The notes under the pieces: generated by a model
Databases searched by the model: none
The model's input: the letters and a program-made list of their open reading frames with translations, nothing else
Told to the model about the DNA's origin: nothing
Shown here: in pieces, positions 14,201-25,987 of the stretch
Layout: every line of letters starts with the position of its first letter
Numbering within the stretch: the first letter of the stretch is position 1
Program-made: the position numbers and the translations under genes
Assembly: GCA_000827265.1 (NCBI GenBank)
Contig: KN834786.1
Span: 206,513-270,512 of the forward strand
Direction: 5' to 3'
Source: Collybiopsis luxurians FD-317 M1
Lineage: Eukaryota > Basidiomycota > Agaricomycetes > Agaricales > Omphalotaceae
DNA: 64,000 bases

Positions 14201-15966
14201 TCTAACCCTTGTACGGATCACAGAAAGAGAATGACATAAGGTGTGCATCTTGTATATCGCTTGATTGAGATCCTCGTGACGCTTGCTGTAGGGCCACGCT
14301 TCCGTTCAGCCAACTCTCTTTTACCGAAATGTACCTTCCGCCTTACTTTCTCTTAGAAAATGTCGTAGGAATATTGAACTTTCGGCTGAGGGGAGTGCTC
14401 AAGGGGCGGTCACTTTCCGGCGGGATTAAACATGGCGTGTTCAAACTGATTGTGCGCACGCTAATGGCGTTAGGGTGCGTTCTCTGTGGGAACGATATTC
14501 CCGTCTTCCACATCCAATTCGACCATTCTAGATATCAAGTTCATGTCAAGGTCCTCCAAGCGGCGAATTACGGTGCTCCTCAAGGTCGCCAGCGTGTCAT
14601 CTTCTTGGCTGCAAAGCAAGGATTGAAGATTCCAGACTTTCCAATTCCTACGCATGTTTTCCGCGCGAATAATCACAAGCTGCTCGAAAACGATGATCTG
14701 ATACTCTACAAGCCCACACGGTCCCCAGATGATTCTCGTTCCTTTGCACCGTTCAGGACGGTCTCTTGTAGCGAGGCGATTGGTGATTTAGTACGCGGTT
14801 TTCCTAGTGATTTCGTACTTTTATGTTCTGATTTATGGATGTCTTCCTTCTTCAGGCTGGATTCGACTGGTATTTAATTTTCTCCTTCAGTTTCCAACGG
14901 AGCGTGACCTATGTATTCTTTGCTCTCGGACATCTACAGGGAAAATCCTCACCGAACAATCAAAGCTACCGATAAGGACAAGCTGGAAGCAAAGATCCGT
15001 TCAAAAAGTCTTCCTTCATTTCCTGCTGGTCCAAGGAATAAGTTACCTGGCTTTGAGACGTGCGAGTATGCTCACTCACCTATGAACGCGTATCAAAAGT
15101 TGGTCCGGGAGGATATGGAGGATGAGGTGAAGGAACATGTTACCCCGACGTTTAGTGAACATATCATTGAATGGTATGAGTTCTTTTTTTCTTCCGGTAG
15201 GCTGGGTGCTTCTGATCACAGGCTTGCATTTGACTAGTTCGACGACTGTTCCTCTTCAACCACGGGCTTCACATCTTGGTGAGTCTGATTCACGACTCTC
15301 ACGCGCCATCATCAGTGTGTCTTACCCGAGGTCCTTTTCATTTCAGATATCCCGGAACGACTTCATCGTAAGAAAAAGAAGGATCCACAGCCAAGTCAGT
15401 TTTCTTCTCTTGCTGCGCCATGATTCTTATCCAAGCGCAGTCTTCTACGGCCGCCTAGACGGAAACGAATGCTTTAAGACTGCAATGACCCGTTGTGCGC
15501 CAAACACAAAGGCTTCGTATTTGCTTCACTTTTCGGTAAGTACCCTGCATATAAACCTGGAACCTCTTTCTTGACGGAAGACTTTGCTGTTCCTCATCCT
15601 TCCTTCATAGCAAAAACGAATGTTAACAGTCCGTGAATACGCTCGCGCTCAAGGATTTCCGGATAGATATACATTTATGAAGAGTTATACAGTCTATGAG
15701 GCTAATCTGGTATGCTACCATACTCTGTTTTAAATTTCCACACGTATGCACATTCTAACCTCTTTTTGTCCTATCGTCTACAGGCGTACAAGCAAATAGG
15801 TAATGCCGTTCCTGTACCTCTCGCCCTAGCACTAGGTAAATCTCTTGGAGACGCCCTTGTTGTCGAAAGGGAACGAGAGGAGGAGCGTGAGCGGAAAGGG
15901 TCTGCATACGTCGACCGCAGAGATGAGGATGAGAACGAGGGGAGTGAAAGATCCGTAGAAGTTTGA
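11269..15966 (+). CDS. DNMT1-like DNA (cytosine-5)-methyltransferase with two BAH domains
   Basis: Methylates CpG cytosines in nuclear DNA; the family includes maintenance enzymes. An N-terminal Ser/Lys/Asp-rich disordered region of about 330 residues is followed by BAH1 (around 12480-13000: KVYYKSVILDGERYK, then FHGQWFEHGSKT) and BAH2 (around 13210-13600). The catalytic motifs appear in order: I LELFSGAGGLGSGL (13680-13790), IV GGPPCQAFS with catalytic Cys (split by an intron, 14061-14150), VI ENVVGI (14350), VIII QAANYGAPQGRQR (14560-14600), IX RTVSCSEAI (14757) and X KQIGNAVPVPLALALGKSL (15790-15850). At least 14 short introns are present. No RFTS domain is evident before BAH1. The C-terminus is charged. 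Length is roughly 1,200 residues. Confidence 0.92.
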
Positions 15967-17965
15967 CGACTTTGACGACTTAAACGCTGATGGATAATAC
16001 CAGTGATTAATCAATCAGAAACAGAATGTTTCTTGCAATTTATTATATATTTATCTCTTGGTTAGTGTCTTGATATCGAGACTACATACGTACTATACAA
16101 TGATCTTATTGTTCTCACGGTAATGGTACCATCCGCTGCAGCGTAGTGTTTGACTACGTTATATCTCAACTCACAGAACTTCCAATAAATCTCGATACAC
16201 ATCTGATAACAACAATTCGCTAGTAATAAATCAAGCCATCTCCCAAAAAAATAGAGGATAATCATGCGCAATCACCGAATAATCTCCACTCGAAATCAGC
16301 AGTCTTGGTTGTGACTGGCTAGGGGATGTAGCAGGTTTCATCTGCAGCCGGTGGGAGTTCGTACCGGTCTACTTATTGTTGCCCCGGCGTTGGAAGTCAC
16401 ATGGAACCCCTTCAACCTTCAAGTTTGAATATCCAGTACTTAAAGGTAAAGAGCAGAACTCTAGCTGTATGGCAATGATACGTGCGGTCGACCGTGACGT
16501 TGACGGAAAAAAATATATAAAATCAGTCACTCCATAATCGGTCAAAGCTGGTTATCGCATCCTAAATTTGGTAATTTTCCGAATGCAAATTAAAGTTGCT
16601 TCCGACCACCATCTGAGGCTTCATCATCATGGACAAAAAGCAATATCATTGAAAAGGGCTTGCATAAATCAACTTCAGCCTACGCATCTCTCAAGGGTTT
16701 ATAAATTACCTCAAGAGTCAAGTATGTGCGTGTGTATTGAGTATTGTTTTGCAAATGCATTCTGCTCACTAGTAGAGAAGTAGGGGTATGGGATACAATC
16801 AGAGATAATCCCAGTTCAGCAGTTAAGCTCTGAAGAAATCAGCTTCGTTTACGACAGGCAAGGCCGGCAGTGTGTTCTCGCTTGCCTCTTCCAAACACCC
16901 TCACTTGACTAGGATCTGGCTTATATGCCAATTATTCATAGATAAACATAATTGGCCATTTTGGCGGATGCGGACGGGTATTTGGATGTTTGCCCATGCA
17001 TAAGACTGGATGATAGATGGAATTTTCATCTGCTACTTGTTCTCACGCACTCATATGCAATAATGCTCTTAATTACCACAATTCTTCTTCTACAGTAATT
17101 CACCACAGCTGTCATAAGTATTCCTTCCCATCCTTATCCATGATGTAAAGCATTTCCTTAAGCTGGTACAAATTGCAATGGCCAGGAAAGTGCTTGTCTG
17201 ATTCCTTGTGGTTGCAGTCAAAATGAAGAGAATCTTGAAATTTCAAGTAGTGCTGTCTTTTCATTATAAACATACTTGCAGTTCGGTCTAAAGAGCCTCT
17301 TGAATGTGACAGCTTTCTTGTGCCAATATCATGCTACCATAAATGCATTACGCAAGCAGTTGAGTAGGTAGTAAAAGGTAGTAAATCATCATCCAATAAA
17401 CCCTGCAGGATCTTGACAACGTCGGTGAGGGTGCTCCTTGTGCAATGCTGGCTCATCAAAGCCCGAGGTCCCGATACACTGTGGCATTATTTCCGGCATT
17501 TAGATATCCAAGTCATGTTAACATCCACATCCATTACTCATCTGGATGATCCAAGCCCTGCCTATACAACTAAGCATGTGGAAAGATAGAACTGTGATTT
17601 AATTTCATACCCATAAGTAGGTATATTATGGTCCCTAATATGCAGCAGAGATATAGGCAATGATGCTGTAAGTATGATATTTATGCATCCACATTTTGCC
17701 TCATCCGCTGATTCCTGGCTAAAAGTGAGTTGACAATTCGCACGAACTGCTCTAGGGATGCAGTCGCTGTACCAATGGCTACAGCTTTGGAATTGAAAAG
17801 GCTTAGAAAACCTTCAGGCACATTGCTGCGTGGTGTTGTTTCAGATCTTGCAGCCAATTGGCAGTGACATGTGAGCTGACAATCCAAAATGGCTGTTCTA
17901 GCCTTCTAGGACTGTGGTCAATATTTTAGGCCAGTGTTTGGGAATGATCTCTTTCTAATGACAAC
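15967..17965. other. 2-kb gene-poor region
   Basis: AT-rich with many stops in all frames. A minus-strand frame at 17681-17887 (68 codons, containing SLEQFVRIVNSLLARNQRM) and a short minus-strand stretch near 17400-17490 look like weathered coding sequence, possibly a transposon relic, but I cannot name a family. Nothing else is supported. Confidence 0.4.
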
Positions 17966-19357
17966 ATGTATTGCGGACTATACTTTTCTCTACTCCTGGC
18001 CAGCAGTGCACTTCTGCTTCTTGTCTTTCTTTCAGATGTCGCATTGGTTTCTTGTCAGCCTCTGAATTGGTCTATTGATGATAGCCTGGGCGACTCTGTG
18101 ACCGGACAGAAACCACTATTTCTACCCTCAACAATGGGCATTTGGCAAGACAAAAAAAATTGTAATCATTGTTTTTTTCAACCTCCTACTTCAGATTGCT
18201 TTGATGGGACATATACTGCCGCATCATATGTTCCCAGTCTGAAGAATATCTCTATTACATTTGAATTTACTGGTAACGGTAGCATTTTTCTGCTCCTGAA
18301 AATTGCTCTGACTTCAGCAGACTTACTCAGGTACTGCCATCTACATTTTCTTCATCCTTGCCTGGGGGAACACAGCTGCCAACTTTACTCTCGATGGTTC
18401 TCTCGCCGGCACCTTCATTTACTTGCCGATTGCAGGTGCTCCATCCTATCAGTTTAGCCAAAGCGCTTTGGCATTTTTCAAAACAGGCTTGGAGAATATC
18501 ACTCATCAAATGGTTGGTCTTATTTGGACATTTGGTTTTGGTCAATTTTATTTGTTTATTTTGTTAGGTCATTAGCACAACCGGGATTACTGAAAATGTC
18601 TGGGTCAATTTGACTATGCCTTGTATACATGCGCTTTTCTCTAACGTCTCAGGTTCATACTGTACTTATCTCAAAACTGGTGGACAGATTTGAGGAGGCA
18701 GCCCCATCATCATCCATTGCTCTACCTGCCATTACTCCGTTATCATCTACTACAATTGTTTCTACCAGCTCTTCCATTTCAGACCCTTCAGGGAATTCCT
18801 CTGAACAGAGGGGCACAATTGCTGGGGCAGTCATTGGGGGATTGGTCATTCTAAGTGCCATTATAGCTGGACTTGTCTTCTCCTGTCACTGTCAAAGTCA
18901 GAAACACTGGCATGAAGCACTCAGCAAGAAATTCCAATGCCATCATACTAAACACAACATGCATGCCCAAATTGATGCATTTGTACTCCCTACTCAACAG
19001 AATCATGCATATCCTTTCATTTATAAAGAAAGGAAGGAAAGAAAGAAAGAGGATTTAATCCAGACAACCGCTAAGAACTCTCCCTCACTAGGTCCAGTCT
19101 CCTTCAGCCATTTCCTTTCGGACCCGTCAATCTCTCGCGAAATTGTTTCACTACCAGAGGCTTCCATGCCGGCACAGAACCCAACAGCTGAGCTACGGGA
19201 GATGCAACGGCAGGAGCTGGAATGCCAGATGAGGGACCTCAGCAATGAAATTGAACAGTCGAGGTTTGAGCAGACTGTGTTTCTGGAGCATCAGGAAGAG
19301 TTGGCTCAAGCACTGGGCCTCAGTGATGAGTCACCACCTGGGTATACAAATTCATAG
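17966..19357 (+). CDS. Single-pass (type I) membrane protein with Ser-rich stalk; apparent 1-nt frameshift
   Basis: Belongs by layout to the common agaric group of surface proteins with signal peptide, lectin-like ectodomain, Ser/Thr stalk, one transmembrane helix and a cytoplasmic coiled tail. A hydrophobic signal sequence covers residues 1-30. The ectodomain has several N-glycosylation sequons. The stalk is rich in Ser/Thr (about 18690-18800) and the TM helix is AGAVIGGLVILSAIIAGLVF (about 18820-18880). The tail ends in a Gln/Glu coiled segment and SPPGY. Introns lie near 18271 and 18512-18567, with a third at 18623-18687. The frame of WVN before 18610 and of DYAL after it differ by one base (GTCAATTTGAC), so the gene is frameshifted or the assembly has an error. 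Confidence 0.6.
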
Positions 19358-20532
19358 AGCTGTAATGTACTTTAATTTACAGAGTCTCTTGAAGGCATTT
19401 ATTTCTAGTATGGTATGAAGGGAATAAAAGATGTTGTACAATCATTGCTCTCACATTACAAACAGGCTTCTTTCTTTTTATCATCTCAATGGCTCCAATA
19501 AAATGAGGTGACATTTGAGCTTATTGACTCTCTATGACTCCGGGTCCGTCAATACTGACTTTGAAAATGAATCTAGAAGGGAGGGTTACAGGTTTAAACA
19601 AAAAAATTTTATGAGCACCAGTTTCAACACCTACTCCGGTAGCCATTCTCAGTTCTATTTTTAGTGAAGGAGACCACGTCGTGATCCCTTGAGCCATGAG
19701 AATTCTGCATAAAAGAAACCATAGCATGCTCGGAACAACAAAATGGAAAACCAAAGTCCAGACCTTGGGGTTTCAAATATCTAAAGATTAAAGACACATA
19801 TGGTGCATTGTCCATTTTCTTTCTGTCCACCATGTTAGCTGTGGATAGCAGTACTATGTACTCTTCTTCAAACCTACTTATATTGCATTGGATGATTTAT
19901 TTGTACAAGCACACATTTGAGATGAGAGAAAGACTCCAGGAGGAAGCTCACTTGACATGGTGCATTCTGTCTATCTTGGACCAGTGATGGAAAACTTGAG
20001 GGTCCAGCATCGAATACTTGCATTTGCATGAAAGGGGGCAGTGAGCGGCATGTTTGATATGCATCCACCATACAAGACTGGTGGCACCGAATTTGCTAAT
20101 GTCAGTAGCGAACATCGAGCATTCTTCGCTTGATTGATGAGATAACTTAACTGTCACCTGAATCACTAAAAAGATCAAGTCTCTTTGAGTAGATTCTGAT
20201 GTCCACGTGTACGAAACCCAGAAGGTGTCTGATTTATTGGGAAATTCGGATGCGGGCAACATGACATGACAATTGCATTCTACCATATCGATGATGCAAC
20301 GGCCTCGAGAGCCACAAAATTGTTTTTTTCATTCCATCCAAAGGGAATTATCAAAAGGCAAAAAGGTGACCAATTACTTGATGCATCGCGTCCTTCCAAG
20401 TGACCATGTGACCATGTGTTAGGAATGAAACTTGTAGTGTTACCGTAGTACCAATTCATTCTGTCTTTCCAATTGTCAAACAATTTATTAAGAAAATTCT
20501 GCCGCCACCAGTTTGTACAACTGAAACAGAAC
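19358..20532. other. Intergenic region
   Basis: No gene recognised. The longest minus-strand frame (19948-20286, 112 codons) has no identifiable domain. The sequence is AT-rich, as in the 16-18 kb region. Confidence 0.45.
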
Positions 20533-22289
20533 TTATTCTGGGTCTTCTTCTTCATCTTCCACATCGTACTCATCGTCTTTGTCAATGTCCTCATATTCCT
20601 TGAATCGAGTTGACAGACCCTTGCCTAGATATGCATGGTCAGCGAAGAAATGTCCAGTGTTTCGGTGTTTACCTTACCATCGGGACCGATGTCTGGCAAC
20701 TCAAGTGGAAGGCAGAAGAATTTCCACTTGTGCATGTTTGTTGGGCTGATGTTAGTTGGAAGTTTGAACTCATACTTGACTGGCATGATGAAAATGAAGA
20801 AGTATTTTTCTGTGTCCACTCCAGCAGCTTTGAATCATCAACTCAAATTTGTAAGGCCTTCCACATTCAGTTTGGGTTTTCATCCAACAGTCATTTGCAA
20901 ACTGTAGCCTAGGGTATGTCAGTTTCTCATGCTTAGGCAATACACATGCCAAGTTTTGTTGTTCCCCTCAGCAGGGATGTAGAACTTGGTGACATCTTTG
21001 GTAAACTGGCCATCCATCAGCTGAGGGAAGACCTCAACAGGACATTCTGGCCACATGATAGACATTTTTTTGAGACCTGGTGCAAGTGGAAGTAACTTTT
21101 GGCCCAAGACACCATTGGAGAGCTTGTCAATGACCATTAACTCGAAGAGCCACCCAAGGGAAGTGCCCAAGCAAGTGGTACTAGCAAATGCAATATACAA
21201 CCTACAACACTCATCAAGTCTTTTTTGCATATTGCGCTATCAGGAGTCTCATCACTGCCTGCGAACAGACACAGCTATACATGGCTTGCTTGCCCCCTGA
21301 GAAGACTTTTGGCATTGTTTCAACAATGGAATGCATGATAGTGCAACTACTTTTGCCTTTGGAGATAAGTTGAGTAACCATATCAGATGTCAACTCATTT
21401 ACATTGCCTGCAACTTTGTCGCGATGTTCCTTGAGTTGACCGGACCCGAACTTTAGGATACTGATTCCAAGGCGGAGATCAGGTCCGTAATCCTGCCATG
21501 CCTCAAGTAATGTTTTCTGCAAGCTCTTGACAGTACCATATGCGTCGGGTGCATAAAACAATTTCCATCTGTCCATCCACAAATGAGAGACGGCGAATTG
21601 AAAATCTGAAACTTACACTGCGAAGGCTTCATCGATGTCTGGAGCTTTCGGGATAATTTTGTCAACAAATCGTTGCTTCAGCCATTCTTTGTATCTGTCC
21701 CTTTGCGGAGAGGTTGCAAATACCATCGTAACTTGTGCGCTGACTGTCCATAGAATCTTAGGCGGGGGGTTAACACCAGCTTCTGCATCAACAAGGGCCA
21801 TTACCCCCCTCCAGCGATCATCAGTGAAGATGTCATCAGGCCCATTCTGAACATGAAAGGCCCCTTGTTTGTTGAAAAGAAACAAATCTTGACCGGCATA
21901 GTAAAGAGTTTCTTGGCAGTCTGACAGCCTGCGAACCAGTTTGTAAAGTAGAAAAGTGGATTTACCTACAACGCTAGTAGTCAGTAAATGAATTGAAAAC
22001 CTATAACATTGGCCGCACCAATACCAGGACTGCCAACAGTTAAGCTACCGCTGGAGTTCCGAAGGCGATCAACGAATTCATTCGTGGACTCGTAACTGTC
22101 AAACATGCAGATTTTTCCTCCCATCCACTCCGGCACAAGACTTGAATAAACGTTCAAGATGGTTTTAGCTGAGTCGGCGAATTCAAGCGGGGCGCCCCAG
22201 TGACGAGTCAACATAAGAGCAGGGTGAGATTGGAGCCCTAATTGAACAAAGTTAGGGTGGTTTGGAGGGGAGAATGCATTGGAATTCAT
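20533..22289 (-). CDS. RHS/CRN-like P-loop protein, 3' part probably disrupted
   Basis: A P-loop NTPase-like protein resembling the retrotransposon-hotspot/Crinkler-like proteins expanded in agarics; their cellular role is unclear. It starts at 22289. The P-loop is SPGIG and then GKST across an intron (about 21980-22030), followed by FLLYKLVRRLSD. A Walker B-like LVDAEAG and the sensor-like VTMVFATSPQRDRY follow (21690-21790). The middle part (LGTSLGWLFELMV, 21140) also fits the group. In the frame that continues the family pattern (SLQMTVG, then EKYFFIFIMP), TGA stops occur at 20880-20882, 20838-20840 and 20835-20837. The end, KDDEYDVEDEEEDPE, is acidic, with stop at 20533-20535. Either the gene is a recent pseudogene or additional introns remove these stops. 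Confidence 0.55.
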
Positions 22290-22997
22290 GCCGCCATCAT
22301 AGTTTCGAAATAAGAGAGCGTGGGAGAATAACTGAATGTAAGGTGGCTCCCAGCCTGGATAAGTAACATGTTAACTTCTATCTCAAGTCCCTTCGCTAGA
22401 ATGAATGTTTAATTGCGGAGTTGCGGCATTGCGGTATTAAGTGCATTGGCTATTGGAGTACTGAAGACTACTGATTACTCAATTAAGCCGTATCGCGCGG
22501 ATCCTACTACTAACTGGCGAAACAATAAATTTAGGGGGAGAGCTGTCATCCTATTTCGTTAGGATCTGGAAATCTAGGGCCTTTACCGGACTGATAGCAC
22601 CGCAGCCTAAAGCGAGCTGTGCAGTCACTGTGCAGTGGCGGCGGAGTTTTCCACCGAACGCCAAGCTGAAAGCAACACTATTCGCAACAAACAATGATTA
22701 TGCCTAGATTCTGCCGTTCTTTCCGAGGCTAAAATTCAATTGTAGGCGGTCACCTCGTGGACGCAATAATGGGTAGCGGGCGGGCCTTGATTTTTGTTGA
22801 ATAAATTTCTTTTGAACTTCTTTACGATGGCACCGGAATTTCGTAGTGCGCAAGACCTTTGGCATGTTCCTAGGGACATCCCCGAATGCTACTGTACAGT
22901 GTAAGTTGGAGAAGGAGAGGCTACATGCGATGGTCAACGGAGCTGGCCATATATAAACTCTCTGAAGTTTGAAAGGCATACAGCTGAACTACTCGAC
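22290..22997. other. Intergenic region, divergent promoters
   Basis: Separates the RHS-like gene (minus) and the beta-lactamase-like gene (plus). A TATATAAA box is present at 22950-22957. No coding frame is supported. Confidence 0.5.
22950..22957 (+). promoter_or_regulatory. TATA box of the secreted beta-lactamase-like gene
   Basis: TATATAAA lies 41 nt upstream of the start codon at 22998. This is close for a TATA box, so either the 5' leader is very short or this is only TATA-like sequence. Confidence 0.35.
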
Positions 22998-25013
22998 ATG
23001 TTCCTACCGTCTCTGTCCATCCTCGTCCCTCTTCTGCTCTATCTTACTCATCGTATTCCGGCCCTCCCAGCCAGTAGCGCAGACAATGACTTTGTCACCA
23101 GTGGCATCCACAAGCGCTCCATCCCCCCATGGCAATTTTACTACGGCGTCGACTCAGGAACTCACCAATCCAATTTCAATAATCTAACTTCCCAAGGCTA
23201 CAGACTAATCTCCCTGAGCTCCTATGGCAGCTCCTCATCCGCCCTCTACGCAGCAGTATGGGTCCAGCGCTCAGGACCAAGCTGGTCTGCTATTCACAAT
23301 GCCAACGCCACTGCTTACCAGGCTTGGTTCGACGAGTACAGTGCGCAAGGATATGTTTCGACCATTGTATCCGTGACTGGACCGCGCGAAGAGGCAGTTT
23401 ATTCTGGGGTCATGGAGCAGATTTCGGTCACGTCGTGGGTGCAGTGGTGCGATATGACTCTTTCCGACTTCAATAACAACGACCAAGAAGCCAGGGGCGC
23501 TCGCCAGATCCTAAGATCGTTCCGTGAATATGGCACTTCTTCTGATCGTCGTTACTGTGCTGTGTGGCATGCTAACCCGACTTATGACAAGTCGAGCTTG
23601 TTCAACTCTCCAATGACAGCATCCGACTACCAAGCGGTATTCGACAGCGAGACAACAAAGCCATACTGGCGTCCGGGCTACCTCTCCATCTCTGAGGATC
23701 AAAACTATGCGGCCATGTTCACCGACGCCAGTATCGGTACGTCATGGGTTGCTCGCCATGACATGACTGCAGCGGACCTGCAGTCCGCGTATGAAGCCTG
23801 GATCGCCGCTGGCCTCTATATCATCCAACTCACAGGTGGAGGTTCTGGTGCTGACACTCGCTACGCAGCGATCTTTGCTTCTCAAGATATTCCTTCATCT
23901 CGCACCTGGCGTACAACTGGGAATGCGGCTGTCGGATTTTCAAACAATGCTGCAGCTGAAGCTCAGTCGGAAGCAATCCTCCAGTCATTTATGCAGGCCA
24001 CAGGTGTGCGTCAAGTCCAGCTTTCTGTTGCTAAGAATGGGGTGCCGTTGCTTGACAAGGCTTATACATGGAGCGAGGCAGAACGTCCCACTACCCAAGT
24101 GAGCGACACTGTCCTGCTCGCTAGTGTTAGCAAAGCATTTTTGGAAGCGGCGGTGCAGTCGCTGTACGATAATGGCAAGCTCACTCCGGCCACGACAGTG
24201 TACCCTTTCCTTGGATACAGTGCCAGTTCTGGTGATCCACGTCGTTTCGACATAACCGTGCAGCAATTGCTGGATCACGAAGGTGGTTACAACACTAGCC
24301 AGTCAGGCGATCCTACGTATAACATGCGCAATATTGCCATTGCTCAAAGCGGCGGTTCGCGGCCTGCTTCAGTAAAGGATGTTGTGGATTATGTGTTTCA
24401 ACAACCCCTTGATTTCACACCTGGGGAAGGCGACGAATACTCCAACTATGGCTACCTGCTGCTGAGCTATGTTGTCGAAGTCGCGACTAACACGCCATAT
24501 TTCACTTACCTTCAGAACACTTTCTTGATCCCGGAAGGCCTTAACGTTAGACCTTGGCTCACTGATCCCGCTACCCATGTGTCCGACAATGTCATTCAAG
24601 AGTCCCAATACACAGGGCTGAGTGCTCGGCAGCCACTCTACCCATATAACGTTGCTGACATCTACGGCGGTGATGGAGAGTACAAAGATTCAGCACTAGG
24701 ATGTGCATCGCTTGCTTCAAGTGCTCAATCTTTAGCCAAGTTCATAAATACACATGGTAAGCTGTGTTTTCTCAAGTTTACGCTAAGAGTCCGCTAAATA
24801 GTTGTAATAGCTGCCTGGGGCAATGGAGGACGTGCACCTGGATACGCTCGTTCAGGCAGTACTCCTGGAACGAGCACTTGGATCGAGAGCAGGTGGGACA
24901 ATATTGACTGGGCCCTGACTGTCAATACGAGGGACTTCCCTAATGGAGACAACGACTTCAATGGCGTTGTACAGAATATTGATAACTGGTTGAACACGAA
25001 TCCTACTATATGA
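22998..25013 (+). CDS. Secreted beta-lactamase-related serine hydrolase with N-terminal tandem-repeat domain
   Basis: A predicted secreted serine hydrolase of the class C beta-lactamase/penicillin-binding-like fold, 653 residues, with one 54-nt intron (24757-24810). Residues 1-24 form a signal peptide. Residues about 40-300 carry around five degenerate repeats of the form YAAVW...W.A.H.MT...Y.A..D...QGY, resembling bacterial tandem repeat domain 1 (PF17660). The catalytic domain has SVSK (nucleophile Ser and Lys of SxxK, near 24125) and YSN (Tyr and Asn of YxN, near 24445). The third motif is not obvious. Substrate is unknown; fungal relatives are not necessarily antibiotic-cleaving. The repeat-plus-hydrolase layout is typical of bacteria and occurs in some fungi. 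Confidence 0.85.
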
Positions 25014-25987
25014 TAATGGGTTGTCTTACAGCAGGTTACACCAGTGTCCAGAACGACAAGCTACTTATAAGAAGACAACTTATGGGTAGGAGTAATTGTA
25101 CTTAACCCGTAATACACCCTCGTTGCTTCGTACTTGAAAAGCGCGATAAACAAAATATTTATTACTTATCAACTATGGGCGTAATTTCCTGTCATTTATA
25201 AAGAGGTTTAGGTTTGTGAGGTCGAAGGACAAACCTGTGAAATTCCGTTTGTAGCCAGGAGTTAATCGGTATTGAACGTGCAGGGTCAGAACAAAGTATA
25301 GGAAAGTGTTTAGTCTCTTGACCTGGACGATATTACTCCCAAGTATGATTTCAACTTACCAGATGTCAGATTGCGGATTTTGATAATAAAGTAGTTAGTC
25401 GAAAAAGTAGATTGCATCGTAACTTGGAAGCCCACTGTAAATCTATTTGGTCAAGTATGCTGTCCAAGTCTACTTGGACTTTGTGTTTGAGCACGGGGAA
25501 ACGGTAGGCCGTAAAGGAGAGACAGAGAGGGAGAGGGATGGGGATGATCATTTCGCTCTAGTAGGGAGTGTCCGCAAGTCAATGGAACTTGGCATGAAGA
25601 AATTATATCCTTACACTGTTGTGGGGAGGACGATCAAGGCAGCGTCGCTGACACTTTCTCGCGCAATTGAGTGATTTTGTCGTCCCGTGAAGTATAGAAA
25701 ATCAACATTCATTGAGGTATGGTGGTGTATAAGTGTTCGACATCCCAAAGTTGTCAGTGAGAACACTTTCCAATGACTGCATGGTTAAGTTATATCCTGA
25801 AATTTTTAGTGGAAAATCATTTTCCTTGTGCTCTTTCCGCCACTGGAACGTGTAAATTGAGTAACAATAGATTGGGTGTGGACTTGGCGAAAGATATTTC
25901 TTTGCGTCTATCTTATTCCTTCCTGTCATAAAGCACGTCATTCGCGGAGAAAGCAATTGTTACATCTTCTACATCTGATCTCGTTGT
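25014..25987. other. Intergenic region
   Basis: About 1 kb between the convergent 3' ends of the beta-lactamase-like gene and proteasome beta-2. The frames seen (up to 84 codons) have no protein signature. Nothing else is identified. Confidence 0.5.

Noticed and set aside
15967..17965. Transposon in the gene-poor region
   Set aside because: No terminal repeats, target-site duplication or transposase motif could be identified; only short protein-like fragments.
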